NCBI GenBank assembly: GCA_014843695.1
Contig: CM026387.1
Coordinates: 70,252,795-70,316,794 of the forward strand
Length of the DNA stretch: 64,000 nucleotides
Direction: 5' to 3'
Source of the DNA: Archivesica marissinica
Taxonomy: Eukaryota > Mollusca > Bivalvia > Venerida > Vesicomyidae
Shown: piece by piece, positions 1 to 12,447 of the stretch
Layout of the letters: each line of letters opens with the position of its first letter
Numbering within the stretch: position 1 is the stretch's first letter
Position numbers and translations under genes: made by a program
Notes under the pieces: generated by a model
The model's input: the letters and a program-made list of their open reading frames with translations, nothing else
What the model was told of the DNA's origin: nothing
Database searches by the model: none

Positions 1-382
1 ATTTGCCTACCACAATACTGCCTACCACCCATGTTGATATGCTGTGTTTTCCGTTATTTGCCTACCACAATACTGTCTACCACCCATGTTGATATGCTGT
101 GTTTTCCGTTATTTGCCTACCACAATACTGCCTACGACCCATGTTGATATGCTGTGTTTTCCGTTATTTGCCTACCACAATACTGTCTACCACCCATGTT
201 GATATGCTGTGTTTTCCGTTATTTGCCTACCACAATACTGTCTACCACCCGTGTTGATATGCTGTGTTTTCCGTTATTTGCCTACCACAATACTGTCTAC
301 CACCCATGTTGATATGCTGTGTTTTCCGTTATTTGCCTACCACAATACTGTCTACGACCCATGTTGATACGCTGTGTTTTCC
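1..382. repeat. 55-bp minisatellite, about 7 copies
   Basis: Near-identical 55-bp units recur at positions 1, 56, 111, 166 and onward, and the window starts inside the array. Units differ by single substitutions, for example ACCACCC versus ACGACCC. A single related unit lies at about 29855-29893, so the unit belongs to a dispersed element that is expanded only in this copy. Confidence 0.95.
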
Positions 383-665
383 AGTATGATATCGCGCTTT
401 CTGGTTTGATGCAGCTCGTGCCCGTATTTTACCAACTCATGTGAAAATAACACATGGGCACTCAGTGCTAGTTTGTTTACTTCCTGTGGCGTCTCTGTGT
501 GTTATATTTGACAGATAACATGTGTTTCTTGGTAATATTTCAATGGTTTTAGTTCATATATAGGTAATCAAGAGTTTATTACGTCGCAAGCTTACTGATG
601 ATATTAACTGTTCCAATTCATATCAAAGTAATTGGCTGATCTCAAGTTACCTCGGATAAACTAGC
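383..665 (+). repeat. Dispersed repeat, copy 1 (body of the element carrying the 55-bp unit)
   Basis: By eye, this stretch aligns in order and orientation with about 29893-30200: shared blocks include TTGTTTACTTCC, a TTTGACA block, and a tract ending in CATATCAAAGTAAT. It is a copy of one dispersed non-coding element. No open reading frame or transposase motif is visible. Confidence 0.6.
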
Positions 666-727
666 CATCTAATAATCTCTAAGTATTACACAAATGTTTC
701 AATACAGAAATCCACCCGATTAACATG

Positions 728-962
728 TTTAACATCCGACTCCGTGGTCGAGTCGTTACTGTCGCTGACTTGTCAATGATGGTCACGGATTCGAGCCTAC
801 TCAGGCCGTATCTCATTAGATGAAAATGTTGGCAGTTTCTTAAGGAGGTTAGTGCACCAAATACTGGTTAACAGCTGGAACCTGCTTAGGAAAGGTGCTG
901 TTAGGTAACTGCCCGCCGGCGAAGTAGCCCAAAATGGTGCTGATGCAGTCGTAAAACCTGAA
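728..962 (+). repeat. tRNA-derived SINE (family C), diverged
   Basis: The 5' head reads like a tRNA with an A-box region (CCGTGGTCGAGTCGTTA) and a B-box-like GGATTCGAGCC. The body shares the 'ATGAAAATGTTGGCAGTTTC ... GGAAAGGTGCTGTTAGGTAA' layout with copies at 14.3, 16.0, 28.4 and 44.3 kb. Part of the anticodon arm is deleted relative to the 44.3-kb copy. Confidence 0.75.
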
Positions 963-965
963 CAA

Positions 966-2058
966 ACAAACATTTTTAATGTACTTGACAAGTTATTTCG
1001 ACTGGGATAACCTTTTTCGTTCTCCTCTCTCGCTCATTCCCTGTAACAAATCAAAATAACAATGCAAATAACGTGCGTCAATCTGACACTTTTAGCATAT
1101 GTTGTTAAAATTGCCGACTTAGAAAACGGCTCACTCACACTTCTTCTGAACTGGAATAACACGTTAAAGCAGCCAGCTGTCAGGAAGATCGAAAACTAAA
1201 CAAATGTTTTCTAAGACAGGGACGTAGCTAGTATTACAGAATTTGAAGGCACGACTAATAAATTCAGCACCCTAAGTACGGTGGTGTCGGAGCTCGGTGT
1301 CATACTCCCCAGGAAAATTTGAATCCTAGAACACATTTTAGTGTCCGTTTTAAAACGCTTACAATTCGATTTATTTTTCAAAATGATACCAAATTGAATG
1401 TAAATTTGCCATGCACAGAGATAATGTGTCACATTGACTACAACAATATATGATTACATGGTGAGATATGTGTGTTGCATTTTGGCCTATTTGGAGTTTT
1501 GATTTTCTGCGTCAATTTGCAGGCCTCTGGCCTTCAGTGCCTTATAGGAGGTACGCCCCTGAATTAATGATCTAGCTTTTCAACTGGTAGTACTAACGGA
1601 CCAATGTAATGATATTGTCTACAGACATGGCGGAATGCTTTACAGAATATTGTTACGAGAAATAGAGTCGAAATAAAATCGATAACCGTTTTCATCGATT
1701 ATTATACTGTATATTATATATTGTTATTTATAATGTGGACATTACCGTCAACAATGAATACGATCATTGATTTGTCAACGAAATAGTCGTTTTAGTAAGT
1801 TCAATCCATATACAAGGTATTTATTTTGTGTGTCTGATTTGGCAACCCCCGCTTTTGGAACGTGGGTTATTCTTTATGGATGCGGCTGAGTGAGGTTGTG
1901 TGCGCATGTGCGTGCGCGTGCTTGCGAACGTGCGTGGGTATGGATCTGTGAACAGAATAACTCATAATGTTGTTGCCGGTTTTTGATGAAACTTTGTGGA
2001 TATACAGATAGTTGGTCTAAGAGGAAAGTGTAATATTTGGGGAGAAATTAGCGAAGTG
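966..2058. other. Non-coding interval, no gene seen
   Basis: AT-rich sequence with stops in all frames. A GT/GC-rich simple tract lies at about 1893-1945. I see no exon with convincing splice sites and no family member here. Confidence 0.5.
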
Positions 2059-2154
2059 TCAACTCTCGTTGATAGTGTTAAATAGAAGCACGGGTGTTTG
2101 CATCTCTTCGAGTGTTAAGTCTCTGTTATAAACTGCCATACGGGAAAGTGAGTA
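2059..2154 (-). CDS. Possible terminal exon with a LamG-like tail
   Basis: Read on the minus strand, an acceptor-like TTTCGCAG precedes 32 codons ending in TGA. The peptide contains SRMAVYNRDLTLEEM. This resembles the closing strand-loop of laminin-G/concanavalin-like domains, where a 'Y-N-R-x-L-T-x-E-E' pattern is common. The open frame continues upstream to an ATG at 2250, so the acceptor is a guess. No neighbouring exon was found to support it. It could equally be a pseudogene remnant or a chance frame. Confidence 0.3.
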   Translation of the reverse strand, partial: YSLSRMAVYNRDLTLEEMQTPVLLFNTINES

Positions 2155-2414
2155 CTGCGAAATTGTGATGTCATTAACGATTTGAGTATTTTCAGGTAGC
2201 GAATGGCTTTTTAGTGAAATGTAATTTTTGTCAATAGGATGACAAAGCATATTTTTGTTTTGGTGATTTAACGTTGCACCTACTCTTCACATACTCTCAT
2301 GGGTGCACTCCCGAACAGTAGTTCCAGACACGGGCCTACGACCAACCGCAAACCACCTGGATAGCTTCCACATTTGAACAAATTCGAGGGGCAAGTGATT
2401 TGACGTCAACGACC

Positions 2415-2998
2415 GTAACCACTCTCATGACCGAGTGGTTAATGTCATTGACTCCAAATCACTTCTCCCTCACCGCTGTATGTTCGAATCCCACTGACTG
2501 TGATGAATGAATTATAAACGTGTGGAAGCTATCCAGCGGGCTTGCGGTAGGTGTGTGGTTCTACCCGGTGTCCGTCCAGCATTGCTGCTCGGATGGGCAC
2601 CCAGGATCTTCCTCCATCAATACTAGCTGGAGGGGCACCCAGGATCTTCCTCCATCAATACTAGCTGGAGGGGCACCCAGGATCTTCCTCCATCAATACT
2701 AGCTGGAGGGGCACCCAGGATCTTCCTCCACCAATACCAAGCTGGAGGGGCATCCAGGATCTTCCTCCATCAATACTAGCTGGAGGGGCATCCAGGATCT
2801 TCCTCCGTCAACACTAGCTGGAGGGGCACCCAGGATCTTCCTCCATCAATACTAGCTGGAGGGGCACCCAGGATCTTCCTCCATCAATACTAGCTGGAGG
2901 GGCACCCAGGATCTTCCTCCATCAATACTAGCTGGAAAATCGCCATATAACATGAACTGTTGGTGCGACATTAAACCACAAACACAAACACACAAACA
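2415..2998 (+). repeat. tRNA-derived SINE (family D) with internal expansion
   Basis: The head contains CGAGTGGTTAATG and TTCGAATCCC (A- and B-box-like). The body begins near GGAAGCTATCCAGC and the tail ends at GTGCGACATTAAACC. The copy at 27216-27465 has the same head, body and tail without the expansion. Here the central segment is tandemly amplified (see 2595-2938). Confidence 0.8.
2595..2938. repeat. 38-bp minisatellite inside a SINE, about 9 copies
   Basis: Successive GGGCACCCAGGATCTTCC blocks are spaced 38 bp. The unit is the central part of the SINE body, which is present once in the 27.3-kb copy. Variation is limited to a few positions (CACCC/CATCC, CATCAA/CACCAA). Confidence 0.95.
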
Positions 2999-3212
2999 AG
3001 CAAATGAATGCTGTTGTTGTGGTGATTCTGGCCTATTTTGTATGTTATTAATGCCTAATTAAATATTGATTTATATTATGTGTTCAATACTGTTACAGAA
3101 TGACTATTAAATAGTACATTTTTATTCAAACACTTTGTGTTGTAATATCGTACATGAAACATACACTCAATACAATTTCTAACCGGTCATCAGGGTGATG
3201 TTTTAAATATTT

Positions 3213-3432
3213 GGAGTCATGTGTGTGTGTTTACGTTTATTTATCGTCGCTACCAGTTGCCCATATGAGCGACGCCTCCTGAAGAGATTAGTCATTTCAG
3301 AGTTTTGGAGGATAGTGCAATGATACAGGCAGAGACCCATTCCAGAGTCTCCTCTGGTTCTTTTACGTGCACGGTGTACAGCACCGACACGAGACATCGG
3401 TGTAAAGTCCCATCTGAAAGACTGTTAATATT
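3213..3432 (-). repeat. SINE (family B), truncated before its tRNA head
   Basis: Shares TTTATTTATCGTCGCTACC, GATAGTGCAATGATACAG and ACGTGCACGGTGTACAGC with full copies at 14.5 and 38.7 kb. The tRNA-like head expected at the right is absent. Confidence 0.8.
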
Positions 3433-4428
3433 TTGAGTCAACTAAAAATCATACAATATTAATACTTTCTAATTGAATGCATTTTTAAACAGATTATATT
3501 GCAATTCTTTGCATTCAGATCTGTAATAGAATGTAATAGAATGTAATAGAATGTATCAAATAAGATGAAAGGACTATTGGTATTATATTGTTTTATAAGT
3601 TAGCTTCAAATACCGCAAAGCACCAAAGTGACCGATCAGGAATATTGTTGCGTGTATACAAATATTGTTTAATCATATTGTATTGCTATATACATGTACA
3701 TAATAAATTCAAAGACATATATAATAAGAGCAAAAGCAAATGGGTTGGGCCACAAGTTCTGAACAACATTAGTAATTGGCCCTTCCCATGAGAGTAAAAC
3801 ATCACAGCCACATACCAAAGTGACATCACAGCAACAAAACATGTATACAAATATAATATGGGAATGTTGTATACTAGGAGACACATTAATTGCAGGCATG
3901 CAAACATATTTCTATTTTAATTTTGGTTCTGTAAACTGTGTGTACTTTATCCCGTTCAACACTACGAATTACAGAAATCGGATTACAAACAAATGTAGAC
4001 CCCGATTAGCCTGCTCGTGAAGAGCCGTCACATCAGGGTATGCACTCTTTCACAGTAATATTATTATTTTCAGACAAAATTGCCCATTTTGATAAATGAA
4101 CTAATTTTCTTATTAATTTATTGCCTTAAAAATACGATGCACCAGTCCATGTCAGTTACTTGGTGTTGAATGGGTTAATGGTACATTCTGTAAAGCTGTG
4201 GATATGACATTAGAGGGTTTCGATCATGAGGAAATTACTTACAAGATATTGACCCAAAATAAATACTTTCAAAATAAACAACTAAAGCATGGTGTCCACT
4301 CTTTGTTTGTATTAAATTGACTATAAGCCCAATGTTGATGCTTAGAACACGAGCATTGAGCTTGAATATGCTCAAAGAAGCTCTAGAATAATATATTAGT
4401 TTATGCATCCCATTTTAAAACATTATTT
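3433..4428. other. Non-coding interval with two isolated 24-bp units
   Basis: AT-rich, no gene seen. At about 3803-3845 there are two diverged copies of the CATCACAGCCACATA unit that forms the large 6.9-12.0 kb array. The unit is therefore part of some dispersed sequence and not unique to the array. Confidence 0.6.
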
Positions 4429-4429
4429 T

Positions 4430-4572
4430 TAGTTCGAGCCCCGCCGCTGGAGCCTTACGATGGTGACCTTAGGCAAGGCATTTAAATTCCACGTTGCCTC
4501 TTCTCTCTCCCTCGTAGCGATGGATTCCATTGTTTCGCAATCGAGCTAAGATAAATGTGCATAAACTGTTTT
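4430..4572 (+). repeat. SINE (family A), 5'-truncated
   Basis: Starts at the B-box (AGTTCGAGCCCC). It continues with GGCATTTAAATTCCACGTTG, the TCTCTCTCCCTCGT tract and GCGATGGATTCCAT, and ends at TCGCAATCGAGCTAA. Matches the full-length copy at 41436-41650. Confidence 0.8.
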
Positions 4573-4842
4573 ACTGAACATTTATGTCAATATTTCACGC
4601 AGACTTGACTTCCAAAAAATATGTCACTAAATTTCGCGACCTAAACAAATCAAACATTGGATAAACAGTGATGTGTTCCTTCTGTATAGCATAACTTATG
4701 TCGATAAATACTCCCAAAGACACTAGATATTCACCAAAAACAACTGATATAACATTGACATAAACATTTGATTTCTTAATGGTCGTTATGGACTTCATAG
4801 CATGATAGATGTTTCCTGAACTTCGTTAATTAATCACTTAAC

Positions 4843-5045
4843 TAGTCTGCGAACAGGCGTTCATATCGTTTGCATGGTCAGTCATATAAATATATGTCTA
4901 ACACCGATACTAGCCTGGGAACAGGCGTTCATATCGTTTGCATGGTCAGTCATATAAATATATTTCTAACACCGATACTAGCCTGGAAACAGGCGTTCAT
5001 ATCGTTTGCATGGTCAGTCATATAAATATATTTCTAACACCGAGA
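4843..5045. repeat. 68-bp tandem repeat, 3 copies
   Basis: AACAGGCGTTCATATCG occurs at 4852, 4920 and 4988, spaced 68 bp. The units include GTTTGCATGGTCAGTC and are more than 90 percent alike by eye. Confidence 0.9.
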
Positions 5046-5049
5046 CAAT

Positions 5050-5625
5050 TAATTAAACCGTATTGAGTTTCTGATGGTAATAATGTCAATGTCAATTGTT
5101 AAACTATGGACATATTTCGATCACAATGCAAACAGAAAATGTTATTTCCATGGCAATAATTACATCCACTCCAATTTCAAACTTCACACAGGTTTTAGAC
5201 GAGCTTGATATACCATGAATTTAACAAGTAAATAGCACTCGGGAAGATGCCCCCCCGTCCGCGCTGGTATTAAATAAAGAACAAATGCTTGATTTCATAT
5301 GACCTTGATTTGACATTGAAGGTCACGAGGTACTTGAACTGTGCTTCATGTTGAAGCTATATGTCTATATTGCTTTTGAGGTACTAGCACGCATAGTTTT
5401 ATAATTGAAGTCAATGGGATTAGACATTTCACTGACCTCCCTGAATACACGCCTGGACAGATTTCACACACAATGGAAGCACTACCTCCTTAGGCCAAAC
5501 ATCTATATATCCACACAGATCAACAACCATCGAAATACAATTTGTTGAATTTATTACAATCTATTGTATTATACGAATCACACATGGAAATGTAGCCACG
5601 ATATGTTGCATAGGACTTTAATACT
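5050..5625. other. Non-coding interval, nothing recognised
   Basis: AT-rich with frequent stops. No repeat unit, exon or mobile-element signature was recognised. Confidence 0.5.
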
Positions 5626-5629
5626 AGAG

Positions 5630-6345
5630 GACATAGAAAACGCACACTTCGGATAAGTGTGTTTTTACATGAAAAACAATAACTATATAAATACATAGTT
5701 TTAAAAATTTTGGAATATTTTTAGTTGTTCAGTGTTTGTTTTGTAATAAATATGTGATATATCTTTGATGAAATCCTTCGTATTTCGTTTTCATGTAGTC
5801 ATATAGTGTAGGTGTGCGTTTTCTATGTCCGCTAGTATATAATGTAGGTGTGCGTTTTCTATGTCCGCTAGTATATAATGTAGGTGTGCGTTTTCTATGT
5901 CCGCTAGTATATAATGTAGGTGTGCGTTTTCTATGTCCTCTAGTATATAATGTAGGTGTGCGTTTTCTATGTCCTCTAGTATATAATGTAGGTGTGCGTT
6001 TTCTATGTCCGCTAGTATATAATGTAGGTGTGCGTTTTCTATGTGCTCTAGTATATAATGTAGGTATGCGTTTTCTGTGTCCTCTAGTATATAATGTAGG
6101 TGTGCGTTTTCTATGTGCTCTAGTATATAATGTAGATGTACGTTTTCTATGTCCGCTAATATATAATGTAGGTGTACGTTTTCTATGTCCTCTAGTATAT
6201 AATGTAGGTGTGCGTTTTCTATGTCCTCTAGTATATAATGTAGGTGTGCGTTTTCTATGTACTCTAGTATATAATGTAGGTGTGCGTTTTCTATGTACGC
6301 TAGTATATAATGTAGGTGTGCGTTTTCTATGTCCTCTAGTATATG
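5630..6345. mobile_element. MITE-like element whose terminal repeat region is amplified (36-bp x about 15)
   Basis: The left end has GACATAGAAAACGCACAC; the right end has the inverse GTGTGCGTTTTCTATGTC. The internal sequence 5640-5800 matches, in inverse orientation, the element at 49165-49375. From about 5795 a 36-bp unit carrying GTGTGCGTTTTCTATGTCC and CTAGTATATAATG repeats about 15 times. Because 36 is divisible by 3 and the unit lacks stops, several long open frames arise on both strands. They are not taken as genes. Confidence 0.8.
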
Positions 6346-6477
6346 TGAACGCTTCAATCTTCCAATTTTCCAAACAACTAGTAGATCTACACATATTTAC
6401 ATAACGTCTCTATCATGAACCTTGATATATCTGTCGCCCAGACCTCCCGTTGTGCAATTTAAAACAGCATTTTACTA

Positions 6478-6609
6478 TTATATGTGGATGACTGTTTTTG
6501 GAGCTTTATTGGATCTGTTGAATGAATTCATTCTGACACTGTATGGCTTCCATATCATTTCGTGGGGATACAGCATCACTCTTGGACTATCTTCATCTAG
6601 ACGCGACAT
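6478..6609 (-). CDS. Aldo/keto reductase, last coding exon
   Basis: On the minus strand, TATATTTTCAG precedes 43 codons and a TAA. The peptide begins MSRLDEDSPRVMLYPHEMIW. It fits the C-terminal end of YajO-like aldo/keto reductases, where 'L-T-Q-E-E' is followed by 'x-x-L-D-E-x-S ... Y-P-Y-E-M-x-W'. The preceding exon (13195-13334) ends in LTQEE at a phase-0 donor, and this exon opens in phase 0. The tail is basic and unremarkable. The 6.6-kb intron between the two contains the 24-bp giant array. Splice phase and homology pattern agree; transcription is unproven. Confidence 0.75.
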   Translation of the reverse strand: MSRLDEDSPRVMLYPHEMIWKPYSVRMNSFNRSNKAPKTVIHI

Positions 6610-6925
6610 CTGAAAATATAAAATAATAACTTAGTAAATAGATCAATTACTGGCATTATCAAGAGATTTCTTTATTTATAGAGGGTGACCTAATTAGTTT
6701 TGAACTAATCCTCCTTAGGGCCCTCAAAAAATGGGTGAATTTGCGAGATATAGAAGCAATCTGAAGCAGACATTATTCTCTTATGCATTTCTAACATTAT
6801 AGGGTTTCATACCAAAATCACATGTTTGTGGAACTTAATATAGACGGTACTATAGCATCTAAGAACGATATATGAGCACCTACTATCACACACACACCAA
6901 GATTTCTGAGAATAATTCATAATGC
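6610..6925. other. Intronic sequence of the aldo/keto reductase
   Basis: Unique-looking AT-rich sequence between the last exon and the 24-bp array. Nothing else is recognised. Confidence 0.5.
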
Positions 6926-6927
6926 AT

Positions 6928-9900
6928 AATGACATCACAGCCACATAACAAAGTGGCATCACAGCCACATAACAAAGTGACATCACAGCCACATAACAAA
7001 GTGACATCACAGCGACATAAGAAAGTGACATCACAGCCACATAACATAATGACATCACATCCACATAACATAATGACATCACAGCCACATAACAAAGTGA
7101 CATCACAGCCACATAACGACGTGACATCACAGCCACATAACAAAGTGACATGTCAGCCACATAACAAAGTGACATCACAGCCACAGAACAAAGTGACATC
7201 ACAGCCACATAACAAAGTGACATGTCAGCCACATATCAAAGTGACATCACAGCCACATAGCAAAGTGACATCACAGCCACATAACATAATGACATCACAT
7301 CCATATAACATAATGACATCACGGCCACATAGCAAAGTTACATCACAGCCACATAACAAAGTGACATCACATCCACATAACAAAGTGACATCACAGCCAC
7401 ATAACGACGTGACATCACAGCCACATAACAAAGTGACATCACAGCCACATAACAAAGTGACATCACAGCCACATAATAGTGTGACATCACAGCCACATAA
7501 CAAAGTGACATCACAACCACATAACAAAGTGACATAACATCCACATAACATAATGACATCACAGCCACATAACAAAGTGACATCACAGCCACATAACATA
7601 ATGACATCACAGCCACATAATAAAGTGACATCACAGTCGCATAACAAAGTGACATCACAGCCACATAACAAAGTGACATCACAGTCACATAACAAAGTGA
7701 CATCACAGCCACATACCAATGTGACATCACAGCCACATAACATAATGACATCACATCCACATACCATAATGACATCACAGCCACATAACAAAGTTACATC
7801 ACAGCCACATAACAAAGTGACATCACAGCCACATACCAAAGTGACATCACAGCCACATAACGACGTGACATCACAGTCACATAGCAAAGTGACATCACAG
7901 CCACATACTAGTGTGACATCACAGCCACAAAACAAAGTGACATCACAGCCACATAACAAAGTGACATGTCAGCCACATAACAAAGTGACAGCACAGCCAC
8001 ATAACATTGTGACATCACATTCACATAACAAAGTGACATCACAGCCACATAACAAAGTGACATCACAGCCACATAACAAAGTGACATGTCAGCCACATAT
8101 CAAAGTGCCATCACAGCCACATAACAGTGTGACATCACAGCCACATAACAAAGTGACATCACAGCCACATACCATAATGACATCACAGCCACATAATAAA
8201 GTGACATCACAGTCGCATAACAAAGTGACACCACAGCCACATCACAAACTAACATCACAGTCACATAACAAAGTGACATCACAGACACATGCATAATGAT
8301 ATCACAGCCACATAACAAAGTGACATCACAGCCACATACCAAAGTGACATCACAGCAACATAACATAATGACATCACATCCACATAACAAAGTGACATCA
8401 CAGCCACATAACAAAGTGACATCACAGCCACATAACACAGTGACATCACAGCCACATAACAGTGTGACATCTCAGCCATATAACATAATGACATCACAGC
8501 CACATAACAGTGTGACATCACAGCCACATAATAGTGTGACATCACAGCCACAAAACAAAGTGACATCACAGTCACATAACAAAGTGACATGTCAGCCACA
8601 TATCAAAGTGACAGCACAGCCACATAACATTGTGACATCACATTCACATAACAAAGTGACATCACAGCCACATAACAAAGTGACATCACAGCCACATAAC
8701 AAAGTGACATGTCAGCCACATAACAAAGTGCCATCACAGCCACATAACAGTGTGACATCACAGTCACATAACAAAGTGACATCACAACCACATAACAAAG
8801 TGACATCACAGCCACATAACAGTGTAACATCACAGTCACATAACGACGTGACATCACAGTCACATAACGACGTGACATCATAACCACATAATATAATGAC
8901 ATCACAGCCACATAACGACGTGACATGTCAGCCACATAACAGCTTGACATCACAACCACATAATATAATGACATCACAGCCACATAACAAAGTGACATCA
9001 CAGCCAAATAATAGTGTGACATCACAGCCACATAGCAACGTGACATCACAGCCACATAATAGTTTGACATCACAGCCACATGAAAAAGTGACATCACAGC
9101 CACATAACGACGTGATATGTCAGCCACATAACAGAGTAGCATCACAACCACATACTATAATGACATCACAGCCACATAACAACGTGACATCACAGCCACA
9201 TAACATAATGACATCACAGCCACATAATATAATGACATCACAGCCACATAACAGAGTAACATCACAACCACATAATATAATGACATCACAGCCACATAAC
9301 AGAGTAACATCACAACCACATAATATAATGACATCACAGCCACATAACAGAGTAACATCACAGCCACATAACATAATGACATCACAGCCACATAACAGTG
9401 TGACATCACAGCCACATAATAGTGTGACATCACAGCCACATAACAAAGTGACATCACAGCCACATAACAAAGTGACATGTCAGCCACATAACAAAGTGAC
9501 AGCACAGCCACATAACATTGTGACATCACATTCACATAACAAAGTGACATCACAGCCACATAACAAAGTGACATCAATGCCACATAACAAAGTGACATGT
9601 CAGCCACATAACAAAGTGCCATCACAGCCACATAACAGTGTGACATCACAGTCACATAACATAATGACATCACAGCCACATAACAAAGTGACATCACAGC
9701 CACATAACATAATGACATCACAGCCACATAATAAAGTGACATCACAGCCACATACCAAAGTGACATCACAGCAACATAACATAATGACATCACATCCACA
9801 TAACAAAGTGACATCACAGCCACATAACAAAGTGACATCACAGCCACATAACATAATGACATCACATCCACATACTATAATGACATCACAGCCACATAAC

Positions 9901-11990
9901 AAAGTTACATCACAGCCACATAACAAAGTGACATCACAGCCACATACCAAAGTGACATCACAGCCACATAACGACGTGACATCACAGTCACATAACAAAG
10001 TGACATCACAGTCACATAGCAAAGTGACATCACAACCACATACTATAATGACATCACAGCCACAAAACAAAGTGACATCACAGCCACATACATAATTACA
10101 TCACAGCCACATAACAGTGTGACATCACAGTCACATAACAAAGTGACATCACAGCCACATAACAAAGTGACATCACAGCCACATAACAAAGTGACATCAC
10201 AGCCACATAACAGTGTAACATCACAGTCACATAACAAAGTGACATCACAGTCACATAACGACGTGACATGTCAGCCACATAACAGAGTGACATCATAATC
10301 ACATAATATAATGACATCACAGCCACATAACGACGTGACATGTCAGCCACATAACAGCGTGACATCACAACCACATAATATAATGACATCACAGCCACAT
10401 AACAAAGTGACATCACAGCCACATACTAGTGTGACATCACAGCCACATAGCAACGTGACATCACAGCCACATAATAGTTTGACATCACAGCCACATAACA
10501 AAGTGACATCACAGCCACATGACAACGTGACATCACAGCCACATAACGACGTGACATGTCAGCCACATAACAGAGTAACATCACAAACACATAATATAAT
10601 GACATCACAGCCACATAACAAAGTGACATCACAGCCACATAACATAATGACATCACAGCCACATAATATAATGACATCACAGCCACATAACAGAGTAACA
10701 TCACAACCACATAATATAATGACATCACAGCCACATAACAGAGTAACATCACAACCACATAATATAATGACATCACAGCCACATAACAGAGTAACATCAC
10801 AACCACATAATATAATAACATCACAGCCACATAACAGAGTAACATCACAGCCACATAACATAATGACATCACAGCTACATAACAGAGTAACATCACAGCC
10901 ACATAATATAATGACATCACATTCACATAACAGAGTAACATCACAGCCACATAATATAATGACATCACATTCACATAACATAATGACATCACATTCACAT
11001 AACAGAGTAACATCACAACCACATAATATAATGACATCACAGCCACATAACAAAGTGACATCACAGCCACATAACATAATGACATCACAGCCACATAATA
11101 TAATGACATCACAGCCACATAACAGAGTAACATCACAAACACATAATATAATGACATCACAGCCACATAACAGAATAACATCACAACCACATAATATAAT
11201 GACATCACAGCCACATAACAGAGTAACATCACAGCCACATAACATAATGACATCACAGCCACATAACAGAGTAATATCACAGCCACATAATATAATGACA
11301 TCACATTCACATAACATAATGACATCACAGCCACATAACAGAGTAACATCACAGCCACATAATATAATGACATCACATTCACATAACAGAGTAACATCAC
11401 AGCCACATAATATAATGACATCACATTCACATAACAGAGTAACATCACAGCCACATAATATAATGACATCACATTCACATAACAGAGTAACATCACAGCC
11501 ACATAATATAATGACATCACATTCACATAACAGAGTAACATCACAGCCACATAATATAATGACATCACATTCACATAACAGAGTAACATCACAGCCACAT
11601 AATATAATGACATCACATTCACATAACAGAGTAACATCACAGCCACATAATATAATGACATCACATTCACATAACAGAGTAACATCACAGCCACATAATA
11701 TAATGACATCACATTCACATAACAGAGTAACATCACAGCCACATAATATAATGACATCACATTCACATAACAGAGTAACATCACAGCCACATAATATAAT
11801 GACATCACATTCACATAACAGAGTAACATCACAGCCACATAATATAATGACATCACATTTACATAACAGAGTAACATCACAGCCGCATAATATAATGATA
11901 GCACAGCCACATAACAGAGTAACTTCACAGCCACATAATATAATGACATCACAACCACATAATATAATGACATCACAGCCACATAACAAT
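6928..11990. repeat. Giant 24-bp minisatellite, roughly 210 units
   Basis: The unit is 24 bp with core TGACATCACAGCCACATAAC. Variants (AACAAAGTG, AACGACGTG, AATATAATG, AGCAACGTG) are interspersed. Between about 11280 and 11880 the array is a homogenised 48-bp higher-order repeat (two alternating variants), which suggests recent expansion. Units of 24 bp without stops give long open frames on both strands (590 and 533 codons among others). Both strands being open in several frames argues against coding. The array lies inside an aldo/keto reductase intron. Confidence 0.97.
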
Positions 11991-12077
11991 AATAATTCAT
12001 TTTTGAAACGTGAGCAGTCTTATACATATTTAGATTATATATTTAGGCAGATACCTAAATCCAGCTTATTGGTGGTT

Positions 12078-12255
12078 CAGTGATCCAGTGGTGTACACGC
12101 TGGACTATCAATCAATGGTACCAGGTTCGACCCCTCCGACTGGTTGTGCAATATTAACACTCTACACAGAGGCCACCTGTATCGGCGCTATGCACCGGGC
12201 ATGCAGAGGAATCAGGAGTACGTCTGCGTTGGCGCGTCTTCTGTATCATGCATAC
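12078..12255 (+). repeat. tRNA-derived SINE head
   Basis: GATCCAGTGGTGTACACGC resembles an A-box arm. CCAGGTTCGACCCC is a B-box. A short unique-looking body follows, with GGCGCTATGCACCGGGCATG. No full tRNA clover-leaf or 3' acceptor pairing was found. Confidence 0.5.
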
Positions 12256-12275
12256 TCATCGAAAACAATATATAG

Positions 12276-12447
12276 TAAAACTTGTGTTAAGCAGCCAGAC
12301 AAGGGAATCACACTAACTTGCTGCTTAACACATGTGGCTGCTTAATAGCGCGCAAATGTATAATAAAACAGCATATTGGGAATCTGGAAACTCGCTGCTT
12401 AATACAGGTTGGCTGCTTAATGGAGGTGACCACTAACACATGTTTAA
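12276..12447. mobile_element. MITE, pogo/Tc1-mariner-like (copy 1)
   Basis: Copy of an element of about 170 bp rich in TTAAGCAGCC and GGCTGCTTAA. It contains the block CATATTGGGAATCTGGAAAC also found at 29.3 and (inverse) 16.7 and 37.8 kb. The ends are diverged here. Better copies end in TACAGTCAAACCT and its inverse. Confidence 0.65.

Noticed and set aside
5729..6404. Three overlapping frames of about 190-220 codons
   Set aside because: Generated by the 36-bp array within a MITE; present on both strands.
6928..12083. Open frames of up to 590 codons (repeating TSQPHNKV-type and related peptides)
   Set aside because: By-product of the 24-bp array; several frames on both strands are open at once.
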